A stretch of 64,000 nucleotides of DNA. Origin: FEN-1088 sp031407985 (GTDB taxonomy: Bacteria; Myxococcota_A; Polyangia; Fen-1088). The position numbers and the translations under genes were made by a program. The number at the start of each line of letters is the position of its first letter. Position 1 is the stretch's first letter. A model generated the notes under the pieces. That model saw nothing but the letters and a program-made list of their open reading frames with translations. It was not told the DNA's origin and did no database searches. Positions 1 to 9,088 of the stretch are shown here, one piece after another. The stretch spans positions 1 through 64,000 of the forward strand of contig JANOJB010000002.1 in assembly GCA_031407985.1 (NCBI GenBank), read 5' to 3'.

Positions 1-2
1 CC

Positions 3-623
3 CTACCGAAGCGCGTCCCGCCTGTAGTTCTCCTTCAACCGGACGTACTTCGCGGCGACGTCGCGGTGAAATTGCTCGTCGGTTTCGGTCAGCGTTCGGA
101 TCACACGCGCCGGGGCGCCCAGGACCAGACTGCGCGGAGGGATCACCGTCCCCTGCGTGATCAGGGCGCCCGCACCCACGATGGACCCACGGCCTATCAC
201 CGCCTCGTCCAGGATCGTCGCCTGCATGCCGATCAAACACGCCTCCTCGACCTGACACGCGTGCAGCATCGCGCGGTGGCCGACGATCGTGTCGGCGCCG
301 ATCACGCACGGCGTGTCGTCCGCGACGTGGATGACCGTTCCATCCTGAACATTGGCGCGCGCGCCCAACACGATCGCCGCGATGTCGGCGCGTAACACGG
401 CGCCGTACCAGATCGATACGTCCTCGCCCAGTTCGACGCCCCCGACAATCGCCGCTCCCGGCGCCACCAGAACGCGATCCCCACAAACGGGCACCCGTTC
501 CAGGTAGCGGTCGACCACGGCGCGCGGGAAACGCCGCCGCAACTCCGCGACCCGAGCATCCAGCGCCACGGCGTCGGGCAACGGCCCGGGAATCACGATT
601 ATCGAAGTCGCGATGGTGGCCAT
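3..623 (-). CDS. Gamma-carbonic anhydrase-like hexapeptide-repeat protein
   Basis: A 206-residue left-handed beta-helix protein of the gamma-carbonic anhydrase/YrdA/PaaY group. The core from about residue 45 to 180 shows the hexapeptide rhythm (isoleucine/valine/leucine every sixth position). The three family metal-ligand histidines are visible in VIHV, VGHRA and MLHAC, so a mononuclear metal site is likely intact. The C-terminal tail (ETDEQFHRDVAAKYVRLKE) matches the helix that packs along the helix in this family, and an N-terminal extension of about 25 residues precedes the core. It follows purF by 16 nt on the same strand and is probably co-transcribed. Carbonic anhydrase activity is inferred; many members have unknown substrates. 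Confidence 0.9.
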   Translation of the reverse strand: MATIATSIIVIPGPLPDAVALDARVAELRRRFPRAVVDRYLERVPVCGDRVLVAPGAAIVGGVELGEDVSIWYGAVLRADIAAIVLGARANVQDGTVIHVADDTPCVIGADTIVGHRAMLHACQVEEACLIGMQATILDEAVIGRGSIVGAGALITQGTVIPPRSLVLGAPARVIRTLTETDEQFHRDVAAKYVRLKENYRRDALR

Positions 624-639
624 GACGCCCCCCTCCGAC

Positions 640-2046
640 CTACGCCGAGATCAACCGAAGCTGACGCAACCGCGCCGGCTTCTCGGCGGCGATCGGATAG
701 CGTCCCGAAAAACACGCGTCGCAGAACCCCTGGGGTCCCCCACCCGCCGCCTCGCGGGCAACACCCTCCACCGATTCGTAAAGTCCCTCCAACGACAGGT
801 AACCCAAGGAATCAGCCTCGACGTACTTCTGGATCTCGCTGACATCGTGACTCGACGCGATCAGCTCTTCCTTCGTCGGCGTATCAATCCCGTATCGACA
901 AGGCCCAATGGTGGGCGGTGAACTGATGCGCATGTGAACCTCGCGCGCGCCGGCGCCCCGGATCATCGACACGATTTTGCGCGACGTCGTTCCCCGCACG
1001 ATCGAATCGTCGACCACCACCACGCGCTGGCCCCGCAACACCTCATGCACCGGCGACAGTTTCAACTTCACGCCGAAGTGCCTGATCTGCTGCGACGGCT
1101 CGATGAACGTCCGCCCCACGTAGTGCGACCGCATCAACCCCTGGTCGTACGGGATCCCGCTTTCGCGCGCGTATCCAATCGCCGCGGCCACGCCAGAATC
1201 CGGCACCGCGATGACGACATCCGCGTCGACCGGATGCTCGACGGCCAAACGTTTGCCCATGTGCTCGCGTGCCCGATACACGGACCGCCCGTCGATCTGC
1301 GAATCCGGACGGGCGAAGTACACCCACTCGAACAAACAGCGGTGAGCGGGAGCCTCCGGGAACGGACGCATCGTCTGCAATCCATTCTTGTCGATGACGA
1401 TCATCTCGCCGGGCTCGATGTGGCGGACAAACGTCGCCTCGACCAATTCGAACGAGCAGGTTTCGGAGGTAACGAAGTAGGTGTCCTGCCCGATGCGCCC
1501 CAACGACATGGGACGAAAACCCATCGGATCGCGAACCGCTATCAGTTTGTCCTCCGACAGAAAAACCAGCGAATAGGCGCCCCTGACCTGGCGCAACGCG
1601 TCCGCGATACGGTCCGGCAGCGTCGCCTCGCGCGAACGCGCGATCAGATGAACGATGACCTCGGTGTCGGACGTCGACTGAAAAATCGACCCCTCGGCTT
1701 CCAGGCGCTCGCGCAGTTCGACCGCGTTGACCAGATTTCCGTTGTGCCCGACCGCGACTGATCCCCCCGAATAGTCGACCGCGATCGGTTGCGCGTTCTT
1801 CAGACTGGAATCACCAGCCGTCGAGTAACGAACGTGCCCGATGGCCGCGGTCCCCTTCAGGTGCGCCAGGCGATCCGCCGTAAAGATGTCCCCCACGTGC
1901 CCCATCTCGCGGACGTAGCGCAGGCGTTCCCCGTCCGTCGCGACGATGCCCGCCGATTCCTGCCCCCGGTGCTGAAGGGCGTACAGCCCCAGATACGCGA
2001 GGTTCGCGGCTTCAGGATGTCCGAAAATTCCAACAACGCCGCACAA
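640..2046 (-). CDS. purF: Amidophosphoribosyltransferase (glutamine PRPP amidotransferase)
   Basis: Catalyses the first committed step of purine synthesis, PRPP + glutamine to 5-phosphoribosylamine, in the cytoplasm. The 468-residue product has an N-terminal Ntn-type glutaminase domain starting MCGVVGIFGH, with the nucleophilic Cys directly after the initiator Met, so there is no propeptide. The C-terminal phosphoribosyltransferase domain carries the PRPP loop VVVVDDSIVRGTTS. Cysteines in HRCLFEW, IGPCRYG and FCDACF match the four 4Fe-4S ligands of the Bacillus-type enzyme. The start codon is TTG at 2046: an in-frame TAG lies just upstream and no ATG or GTG is available, with AGG about seven bases before. 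It leads a two-gene unit with the carbonic anhydrase-like gene. Confidence 0.97.
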   Translation of the reverse strand: MCGVVGIFGHPEAANLAYLGLYALQHRGQESAGIVATDGERLRYVREMGHVGDIFTADRLAHLKGTAAIGHVRYSTAGDSSLKNAQPIAVDYSGGSVAVGHNGNLVNAVELRERLEAEGSIFQSTSDTEVIVHLIARSREATLPDRIADALRQVRGAYSLVFLSEDKLIAVRDPMGFRPMSLGRIGQDTYFVTSETCSFELVEATFVRHIEPGEMIVIDKNGLQTMRPFPEAPAHRCLFEWVYFARPDSQIDGRSVYRAREHMGKRLAVEHPVDADVVIAVPDSGVAAAIGYARESGIPYDQGLMRSHYVGRTFIEPSQQIRHFGVKLKLSPVHEVLRGQRVVVVDDSIVRGTTSRKIVSMIRGAGAREVHMRISSPPTIGPCRYGIDTPTKEELIASSHDVSEIQKYVEADSLGYLSLEGLYESVEGVAREAAGGGPQGFCDACFSGRYPIAAEKPARLRQLRLISA

Positions 2047-2156
2047 GGCGCGCCTAAGCTAGCACGCGGCATCGGGGACGGGCCCGCCAAAAAGCATTTG
2101 GTCGGGGAATAAAATCATCACCGTCGAAATTAACGCTCCGTTCGGATTCGTGCATA

Positions 2157-3128
2157 ATGCGCGGCGGATTGAACCCCATGATCCAAGTCAAAGGCCTGAC
2201 CAAGTACTACGGCGAACACGCCGCCATACGCGATCTCACTTTTGAGATCGCCAGCGGCGAGGTGATCGGCTTCCTGGGCCTGAACGGCGCCGGAAAATCC
2301 ACCACGTTGAAGATACTGGGGTGCGTGTTGTTGCCCACTGCCGGTGAAGTGGTCGTCGATGGCATCGACATCGCCCGCAATCCCCACGACGTGCGGCGCC
2401 GGATCGGGTTCCTGCCCGACAGCCCGCCCCTTTATGTCGAAATGACCGTCGGTCGCTACCTGGCGTTCGTGGCGCGCCTGCGCGGCGTGTCGGCGGCGGA
2501 TACTGCCGCCCGGGTCACCGAAGCCGAGGAGAAAACCGATCTCCGCGACGTCCACGATGATTTGATCAGCAGCCTGTCGCACGGATACCGCCAGCGCGTC
2601 GGCGTCGCGCAGGCCCTGGTCCATCGTCCGAAGCTTCTGATCATGGACGAGCCCACCAGTGGTCTTGACCCTCGCCAGACCGTCGATATGCGCAGCACGA
2701 TCAAGGCGCTTCGCGGTGAACACACGATCCTGTTGTCCAGCCATATTCTTTCGGAGATCAGCCAGACCTGCGATCGCCTGTTGATCATCCAAAACGGTGA
2801 AATCGTCGATCAGGGCTCCGAAGAGGACATCGGGCGAAGGCTGGGCGGAGGCGCGGCCGTCGCCATCGAGGTGGACGTGGCCGGCGGTCCCGATTCTGCC
2901 TTGGCGATCCTGGGCCAGTTACCGGGCGTCGCGCGTGCCAGCGTCGTGAAGCAAGCGGACGGCGTGACGTCCCTGCGCGTGGAATCAGCGGCCGACCTGC
3001 GCGCACAGGTGGCGCGCGCGCTGGTCATGGGTGGAATCGATTTGGTACGAATCGATCGCAGCACCGGCGGCCTGGAAAATATCTTCCTGCAACTGACCCA
3101 AAGCAAAGATTCATCCGGGGCGAGCTGA
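2157..3128 (+). CDS. ABC transporter ATP-binding protein (GldA-like)
   Basis: A 323-residue ABC ATPase powering the permease encoded next. Visible motifs are Walker A GLNGAGKST (about residue 43), signature LSHGYRQRVG (about 140), Walker B LLIMDEP and the switch histidine in LLSSHI. The last 90 residues form a divergent regulatory tail, as in GldA/CcmA/NatA-type ATPases. Two ATG starts are possible, 2157 and 2178; the second (MIQVKGLTKYYG) fits the usual family N-terminus better. The permease follows after 2 nt, and the GldG-like and DUF4340 genes overlap one another behind it, so this is a four-gene operon. The substrate is unknown; Bacteroidetes homologues are tied to gliding motility. Confidence 0.93.
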   Translation: MRGGLNPMIQVKGLTKYYGEHAAIRDLTFEIASGEVIGFLGLNGAGKSTTLKILGCVLLPTAGEVVVDGIDIARNPHDVRRRIGFLPDSPPLYVEMTVGRYLAFVARLRGVSAADTAARVTEAEEKTDLRDVHDDLISSLSHGYRQRVGVAQALVHRPKLLIMDEPTSGLDPRQTVDMRSTIKALRGEHTILLSSHILSEISQTCDRLLIIQNGEIVDQGSEEDIGRRLGGGAAVAIEVDVAGGPDSALAILGQLPGVARASVVKQADGVTSLRVESAADLRAQVARALVMGGIDLVRIDRSTGGLENIFLQLTQSKDSSGAS

Positions 3129-3130
3129 CC

Positions 3131-3856
3131 ATGACTGCAACCCTTCTGATAACCCGACGGGAACTGGGAACGTACCTGCGGTCGATGACCGGGTACGTGA
3201 TCGCCGCGATCCTCTTGCTGGTCGACGGTCTGCTTTTCAATATCTTCGCCATTGGCGGCGACGACAAACTGTCGTCCACCGTGATTCAGCAGTTCTTCTT
3301 CTACAGCAGCGGCCTGACGATGATCGCCAGCGTTTTCATCTCCATGCGCCTGGTCGCCGAAGAACGACAAACCGGAACGCTGGTGCTGCTGACGTCGTCG
3401 CCGGTGATGGATGGGGAAATCATCCTGGGGAAATTTTTGTCGGGCTTCCTATTCCTGGCGATGGTCCTGGGCTTGACTGTGTTCATGCCGCTTCTGATCC
3501 TGGTCAACGGCAAGGTTTCCGGCGGGCATCTGGTCGCGGGTTATCTGGGCCTGCTGTTGCTGGGCTCCGCGGCGATGGCGCTGGGCACGTTGGGATCGGC
3601 ACTGGCCCGCACGCAAGTTTTGGCCGCCATTTTTTCGGGCTGCATGGTGACCGCGATGGTGCTGTGCTGGATGCTGGTGCAGGTCACCGAGCGGCCGTTC
3701 AGGGATGTGTTCGCCAACCTGGCCATTCACGGAAAACACTTTCTACCCTTTCAACAGGGGACCATTCACTTGCGCGACGTCGTCTACTACCTGATGGTGA
3801 CCGTGGTCTCGCTGTTCACGGCGGTGCGGGTCATGGAGGCACGACGATGGCGCTAG
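3131..3856 (+). CDS. ABC-2 type permease (GldF-like)
   Basis: A 241-residue integral membrane protein with about six hydrophobic segments (around residues 18-40, 55-75, 100-122, 135-160, 168-188 and 212-230), the length and layout of GldF/ABC-2 permeases. The block RLVAEERQTGTLVLLTSSPV after the second membrane segment is the coupling-loop signature of ABC-2 permeases. It starts with ATG 2 nt after the ATPase stop and its last 10 nt overlap the GldG-like gene, so translation is probably coupled. It should form the inner-membrane channel with the ATPase. What is moved or moulded is not evident from sequence. Confidence 0.9.
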   Translation: MTATLLITRRELGTYLRSMTGYVIAAILLLVDGLLFNIFAIGGDDKLSSTVIQQFFFYSSGLTMIASVFISMRLVAEERQTGTLVLLTSSPVMDGEIILGKFLSGFLFLAMVLGLTVFMPLLILVNGKVSGGHLVAGYLGLLLLGSAAMALGTLGSALARTQVLAAIFSGCMVTAMVLCWMLVQVTERPFRDVFANLAIHGKHFLPFQQGTIHLRDVVYYLMVTVVSLFTAVRVMEARRWR

Positions 3857-5751
3857 CGCCGGTTTCCGAGAAGTCATCGCTGGGGCCCAGTTGGCTGTGG
3901 TCGGGACTGTTCGGTCTGGGAATGACGTTGGTCTTCCTGGGCGAGCGAATGATCGGCGCGGGGAAACCGCGCGCGATAGCATCAGTGCTGGGCATCCTAC
4001 TGGTGCTGGCCGCTATGGTGGCGCGCATCGTACGTGGTGGCCGGGCGACCCCTGACCGTCGCGCGGTCGAACGTTACATCCAGTCTATGTACGCACTTGG
4101 CCTCCTGGCGGTGGCTGCTTACTTCGTACAGTCGGACGTTCCCGCGCTGCGCGGCGGAAAACTGTTGGAGACCACGTGGCCCAAACTGGCGACGGCACTG
4201 GCGGCATTGTGGCCGGCGGCCTGGTGCGCATCGATTTTCGCAATCCTGCCGATGGAGTTGGCCTACGCCCCGATGAGCCGGGCGCCGCGGGTCGAGTTGG
4301 GACGGGTACGCGCGGCGCAGTTCTCGGGTCTTGGGCTTGCGTTCATGCTGACATTCGCGTTTTCGCTGGTCTACGCCGCGTCCGAACGCGACAAGAAGGT
4401 CGACCTGGCCTATTTCCGCACCACGCGTCCGGGTGAATCGACCCGCAAGATCGTCCGTGGGTTGGACGCACCGCTGTCGGTTGGCGTGTTCTTCCCCAAC
4501 GGAAACGAAGTTCGCGAGGAGGTCGTGAACTACCTCGGCGATCTGGCCAAGGAATCCGGGAAGCTGAAGATCGAGCACTACGACTACGACATCGATCCGG
4601 TGAAGGCCAAAGAGCTGGGTGTCTCCGCCAACGGGATCGTGGTGTTTCATCGGGGTGCCCGCAAGGAACAACTGGGCCTGCAGTTGCAGCTTGAAAACGC
4701 CCGCGCCGGGTTGAAATCCCTGGATCGCGAGGTCCAGCAGCGTCTGTTGAGCGTGGTCAAGCCCAGCCGGGTCACCTTCCTGACCCAGGGACATGGCGAG
4801 CGATCCAGCGAACCCGCGGGCGCCACCGACAAACGCCCGGGGGTCCGCGAACTGCGCAACGCGCTTCAGGACCAGGGGCACGACGTGCGGGATCTGGGAC
4901 CGGCCGAAGGACTTGCGACCGATATCCCATCGGACGCGACGCTGGTCATGGTCCTCGGACCCACGAAACCATTTGCGGGCGAGGAGATCGGCTCGCTGAA
5001 GCGTTTTCTGGAGCGTGGCGGACGGGTGTTCCTGGCGCTTGACCCGGACGGCGGCGTCGACATGCACGAGCTGCTGGGGCCGATGGGTGTCAAGTTGACC
5101 ATGAAAACCCTGGCCAACGATCAGGTTTACGCGCGTCGGGTGCACCAGAACATCGATCAAACCAATCTTGTGACGGGCCAGTTTTCGTCGCACGCGTCGG
5201 TCAGCACCCTGTCGCGGCAAGGTATGCGCGCCCCCATCGTGTTCCCGGGCGCAACCGCCGTGGAGGGACCAACGCCCGACAGAAACCCCGCGGCGCCCAA
5301 GAAGGAGTACTCCGTGGATTTCACCGTTCATGGTCACTTCGCGACCTACGCGGACACCAACGGCAACTTCACGCACGATCCCGGCGAAGAGCGCAAGGGA
5401 TGGGAACTGGCCGCCGCCGTGTCGAAGAAGGTGGACAAGATCGAACAGCGTCTGTTCGTGGTGGGGGACTCGGACTTCCTGACCGATCAGGCGATCCGGT
5501 TTGGCGGCAATGGCCTGCTGGTGTTGGATTCCGCGCGATGGCTATTGGGAGAGGAATCCTTCGCGGGCGAAATAACCAGCGAGGCGGACATCCCGGTTTC
5601 GCACACCCGCAAGCAGGACGTCGCGTGGTTTTATTCGTCGATCTTCGCCGTTCCGGGGGCGGTGCTGGCCCTGGGGGCAATCGTCACCAGACGTAGACGC
5701 CGTGTTCGTCGGATACCAACCGCCCCGAACCCAACGGGGGTGGCGTCGTGA
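3847..5751 (+). CDS. GldG-like ABC auxiliary membrane protein
   Basis: A 634-residue protein of the GldG/ABC-transporter auxiliary family. Four N-terminal hydrophobic segments lie within the first 190 residues. A long periplasmic domain follows (about 195-590), beginning VDLAYFRTTRPGESTRKIV, with the GldG core including GVFFPNGNEV, TFLTQGHGER and GGRVFLALDP. A final membrane helix near 600-620 is followed by an arginine-rich cytoplasmic tail. I place the start at ATG 3847 (MALAPVSEKS), overlapping the permease by 10 nt; a longer reading to 3664 would lie entirely inside the permease gene. It ends in a GTGA overlap with the next gene. Known family members interact with GldF; the mechanism is unknown. 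Confidence 0.88.
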   Translation: MALAPVSEKSSLGPSWLWSGLFGLGMTLVFLGERMIGAGKPRAIASVLGILLVLAAMVARIVRGGRATPDRRAVERYIQSMYALGLLAVAAYFVQSDVPALRGGKLLETTWPKLATALAALWPAAWCASIFAILPMELAYAPMSRAPRVELGRVRAAQFSGLGLAFMLTFAFSLVYAASERDKKVDLAYFRTTRPGESTRKIVRGLDAPLSVGVFFPNGNEVREEVVNYLGDLAKESGKLKIEHYDYDIDPVKAKELGVSANGIVVFHRGARKEQLGLQLQLENARAGLKSLDREVQQRLLSVVKPSRVTFLTQGHGERSSEPAGATDKRPGVRELRNALQDQGHDVRDLGPAEGLATDIPSDATLVMVLGPTKPFAGEEIGSLKRFLERGGRVFLALDPDGGVDMHELLGPMGVKLTMKTLANDQVYARRVHQNIDQTNLVTGQFSSHASVSTLSRQGMRAPIVFPGATAVEGPTPDRNPAAPKKEYSVDFTVHGHFATYADTNGNFTHDPGEERKGWELAAAVSKKVDKIEQRLFVVGDSDFLTDQAIRFGGNGLLVLDSARWLLGEESFAGEITSEADIPVSHTRKQDVAWFYSSIFAVPGAVLALGAIVTRRRRRVRRIPTAPNPTGVAS

Positions 5752-6896
5752 CCGGCCGCGGGGTTGCCGTTCAAGGGGGACTGGCCGCGTTGGGCCTGGT
5801 GATCGCGTACACCACCTGGCAACGGGAGCCCGAGGGGGCGGTGGGTGACGTGGTCGTCGTCGATTCGACGAAGGGAAATCTAACGAACGTCCACTTCGAG
5901 GACGACACGACCAGCGTAGATATCCAGCGCGGCGACGGTAGCGGTGGCCCCGGCGTTTGGCTGCGAATTCAGGACAAGGTTCCCGTCCCTCCTCCTCCTG
6001 CCCCTCCCCCTGCCAAACCAGCGGGTGCGGGCGGCGCGGCCGGGACCGCGGGTACGGGCGGCGCGGCGGGTTCTACGACGGCGGCGGCAAAGCCCCCCGT
6101 GCCCACGCCACCGACTGCCAAGCCACGCCCGGCGCGTCTGCTGCGCGGCGAAGAGCCGGCCGAGAAGTTCCTGGCCCAGTTCGCACCGTTCCGATCGCCG
6201 CGCGCCTTCGGCGTGCTCGATGCCAAGAAGCAGAAGGAATTGGGGCTGGACACCGCCAAGAAGAAGCTGGTCATCACGGCCCGCGGCGAGACGCGTTCCT
6301 TCGTCATCGGCCAGCCGGCCCAGGGCAGCGGCGAGAACTACCTGCGCGACGCCAATGATGGTCGAACCTACTTGATGCCCCGCCAGGTGCTGACCGATTT
6401 GCAAAGCGCGGCGCACCGCCTGGTCGACCGCAGACTGCACACCTTCAAGGTCGCGGAGATCAACCGCCTGGCCGTGTCGTCCTCGGGCAAGAAGCGGGAA
6501 TTCGTGGTCAAGAACCAGCAAGATCAGAACGCCTATAAATTGGCGCCTGCGAATGCCCCGGACAAGCCCGAGGAGATGGCGCGCAACTGGCACGACAAGA
6601 TCTGGCGTCTCTTCCCCAGCGAAGTTCTGGGCAAGGGCGAAAACCCCGCCGAAGGCCAGCCCAAAATTGCCCTGCGGGTGGATTATTTCGACGGATCGAA
6701 GAACGTCGGCTGGCTGGAGATCGGCAAGCTGGACGTCGCGCCCGGGACCGAGCCGGCCATGAGCCCCCACGCCATGCCGACGAACAACAACGGCACCGCC
6801 CTGTACGGCCGCACCGAACACACGTCGGGCTGGGTTCGTCTGCCGAACGATCCCAGTACGCTGGCCGACGCCGACAAGGTCGCGTCGGGCTTGTAA
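5748..6896 (+). CDS. DUF4340 domain protein
   Basis: A 382-residue protein with one N-terminal hydrophobic segment (about residues 5-20) and a Pro/Ala/Gly-rich linker (about 80-125, for example PVPPPPAPPPAKPAGAGG). A DUF4340 domain fills about 135-370 and contains the recognisable VDRRLHTFKVAEINRLAVSS region. It begins with GTG overlapping the TGA of the GldG-like gene, which implies translational coupling. DUF4340 proteins are routinely found behind GldF/GldG-type genes, so this is the fourth component of the same membrane-associated complex, probably facing the periplasm. No biochemical function is known to me. Confidence 0.85.
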   Translation: MTGRGVAVQGGLAALGLVIAYTTWQREPEGAVGDVVVVDSTKGNLTNVHFEDDTTSVDIQRGDGSGGPGVWLRIQDKVPVPPPPAPPPAKPAGAGGAAGTAGTGGAAGSTTAAAKPPVPTPPTAKPRPARLLRGEEPAEKFLAQFAPFRSPRAFGVLDAKKQKELGLDTAKKKLVITARGETRSFVIGQPAQGSGENYLRDANDGRTYLMPRQVLTDLQSAAHRLVDRRLHTFKVAEINRLAVSSSGKKREFVVKNQQDQNAYKLAPANAPDKPEEMARNWHDKIWRLFPSEVLGKGENPAEGQPKIALRVDYFDGSKNVGWLEIGKLDVAPGTEPAMSPHAMPTNNNGTALYGRTEHTSGWVRLPNDPSTLADADKVASGL

Positions 6897-6982
6897 GGGT
6901 CGCTCCGCGAACCACGGCATCGTCTCTTCCGGCGCGTGCATCGGATCGCGTCTGCCCGGCGTGTTGACGGTTTCTGGGGGGG

Positions 6983-9082
6983 GTGGGAAAGTACCCGCGC
7001 GTGAGGAAATTCTACGGGGCATTGGTCGCGGTGCTCGCCCTGGCGGGTGGCGGCTTTGCTTCGCGGAGCGTGGACGCTGCCCGTGAAAAGGCGGTCCGTC
7101 TGGAGGCTGGCCGCGCGGCGGAAGGCTCCGCGCAAAGAACGGCCGAAGGACTGTCGGCGCTGTTGTCCGACCTGAAGCTGAAGGCCGACAACGCGGCGGC
7201 GAATCCCCGGTTGGTGTTCGCGCTGCAGGGGAACGTCGACGCGCGCACCATGCGCGATTTGTGGCGGACCGAGGAATGGTGGCGACCCTGGCGGACCGAG
7301 TTCAAGGTGTATGCGGTGGCGGTCAGCGGAGTCCGCTTGGACGTGGTCGAGGGAATCGACGCGGCGGAGCTGAATGCGGAGTCGCTGCTGCGGAATGCAC
7401 GGGATCGGGGTGAAACCGTCGCCGAGATCATCGTCGGCAAGGGCCTGCCGTACGCGGCCACCGCGACGCCGGTGAAGGTTCCCGTCCGCGACAAATCGCC
7501 TCTTCTGTTGCTTGCGAAGCCGATCGACCAGCCGGTGCTGCGGCGCCTGGCCGACAAGATAGGCGGCGCGGTCATCTTGACCGATGGCCGTAAATCGTTG
7601 CTGGTCGCCGGCCCGGAGGCGGAAGGCGCGTCGTTGGCCGGCGCGATCGGATCGGAAGCCGGCGGCTCGGTGTTTCACGCGGCGGACGGCACCTGGGCCG
7701 CGGCGTCGACGCGGGTTGCATCCGGACTGTGGTTGTGGACGTTTGCCTCGGCCAGCGCCGCGTCTCGCGATGCCGCGGCTGCCGCCACTGAAAGAAAGAT
7801 GATGTTGTGGCTGTTGGCCCTGCTGTTGGCTGGGAGCAGCCTTGTCCTTGGCCTGCGGCGCCCACGGTCGGACGTCATCACCGGGACGATGTCTACGGCC
7901 ACCGGATCTGCGTCAGACGCCGCGATGGGATCGCCAGGTGGCATCGCAACCGGCACGCCCCGAACGCTGCGCGGCCAGGGACCTTCACCGGGATCCAACC
8001 CGTCGGGTGCCGTCGATGCCAGCAGCGCCACCATGCTGTCTCCGTCTGCATCCGGTCCCACGACCGGACCAAACGACGCCCCGTTTGGTCGCTATACATT
8101 GCTGGACCGTTTGGGGGAAGGGGGCATGGCCGAGGTGTACACGGCTGTCACGTTTGGCGCCGAGGGTTTTCGCCGCAAGTTCGTGATCAAGCGACTACGG
8201 GCCGAGCTGGCGCGCGATGCGGCGGCCGTCGATCAGTTCATCGACGAGGCGAATCTGGCTTCATCGATGGTGCACTCCAACATCGTTCCGGTCTTCGACT
8301 TCGGAAAGGTCGGGGAGGAATATTTTCTGGCCCAGGAGTACATCCTGGGCCGCGATCTGGCCCGCCTGACCAAACGCAGCCTGGAGCACGACAACCAGCC
8401 CTTGTCCGCCCAGGTCATCCTGTACGCGGCGCACGAAACCCTGAAGGCGCTGGAATACGCGCACACCAAGATCAGCGAAAGTGGACAGGCGATGGGCATC
8501 GTCCATCGGGACGTGTCGCCAACCAACGTGATCGTGTCATCCCGCGGCGAGGTCAAGCTGTTCGACTTCGGCATCGTCAAGGCCGAGGGTCGCGTCACCA
8601 AGACCCAGACGGGTGTCGTGAAGGGCAACATATCCTTCATGTCGCCCGAGCAGGCACGTGGTACGCACGTGGACGCCCGCGCCGATCTGTTTTCGCTGGG
8701 GCTGGTGCTTTACTACTGTCTGACCGGGGAGGTGCTGTATGGCGGCAACACCACCTACGAGCTCCTGGTCAAGGCCGCGACGGGCCCCGGGCCGGACGAG
8801 CTTGCGCGACTGCGATCCCTTCCTGCTCCCTGCGACGCCTTGCTGCTTCGCGCGTTGCAAGTGGACCCTACCCAACGATTCCAGACCGCCCGCGTCTTCG
8901 GTGACGCCATAGCGGCGCACATCGGTGGCGGTGCCGCTCAGCTGGCGACGTTGATGGATCACCTGTTCGCCGACGACTTCAAGACCGAGGAAGCGCGCTT
9001 CCGGAGATACGACCCGGCGGATTCGTCCCGTTCCGCTGTTCCCGCGCCGGACCCGGATGGAAACATACCGCGGCGGACGTGA
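6983..9082 (+). CDS. Membrane Ser/Thr protein kinase with N-terminal extracytoplasmic sensor
   Basis: A 699-residue eukaryote-type kinase in inverted order: membrane helix at about 11-27, an extracytoplasmic region (about 30-270) resembling a single-cache-type sensor, a second helix at about 273-291, a Ser/Thr/Gly/Pro-rich linker to 365, then a kinase domain at about 369-645. Kinase motifs are the Gly loop LGEGGMAEVY, the lysine in VIKRL, the catalytic loop VHRDVSPTN, LFDFG and MSPEQAR. The VSPTN loop is typical of myxobacterial Pkn proteins. The start is GTG at 6983, with a second GTG at 7001. The glycosyltransferase/TPR gene follows after 6 nt. Targets are unknown. Confidence 0.9.
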   Translation: MGKYPRVRKFYGALVAVLALAGGGFASRSVDAAREKAVRLEAGRAAEGSAQRTAEGLSALLSDLKLKADNAAANPRLVFALQGNVDARTMRDLWRTEEWWRPWRTEFKVYAVAVSGVRLDVVEGIDAAELNAESLLRNARDRGETVAEIIVGKGLPYAATATPVKVPVRDKSPLLLLAKPIDQPVLRRLADKIGGAVILTDGRKSLLVAGPEAEGASLAGAIGSEAGGSVFHAADGTWAAASTRVASGLWLWTFASASAASRDAAAAATERKMMLWLLALLLAGSSLVLGLRRPRSDVITGTMSTATGSASDAAMGSPGGIATGTPRTLRGQGPSPGSNPSGAVDASSATMLSPSASGPTTGPNDAPFGRYTLLDRLGEGGMAEVYTAVTFGAEGFRRKFVIKRLRAELARDAAAVDQFIDEANLASSMVHSNIVPVFDFGKVGEEYFLAQEYILGRDLARLTKRSLEHDNQPLSAQVILYAAHETLKALEYAHTKISESGQAMGIVHRDVSPTNVIVSSRGEVKLFDFGIVKAEGRVTKTQTGVVKGNISFMSPEQARGTHVDARADLFSLGLVLYYCLTGEVLYGGNTTYELLVKAATGPGPDELARLRSLPAPCDALLLRALQVDPTQRFQTARVFGDAIAAHIGGGAAQLATLMDHLFADDFKTEEARFRRYDPADSSRSAVPAPDPDGNIPRRT

Positions 9083-9088
9083 ACGGAT

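Noticed and set aside
3997..5376. 459-codon minus-strand frame opposite the GldG-like gene
   Set aside because: Antisense to a gene fixed in a coupled operon; His/Gln/Arg-rich and without motifs.
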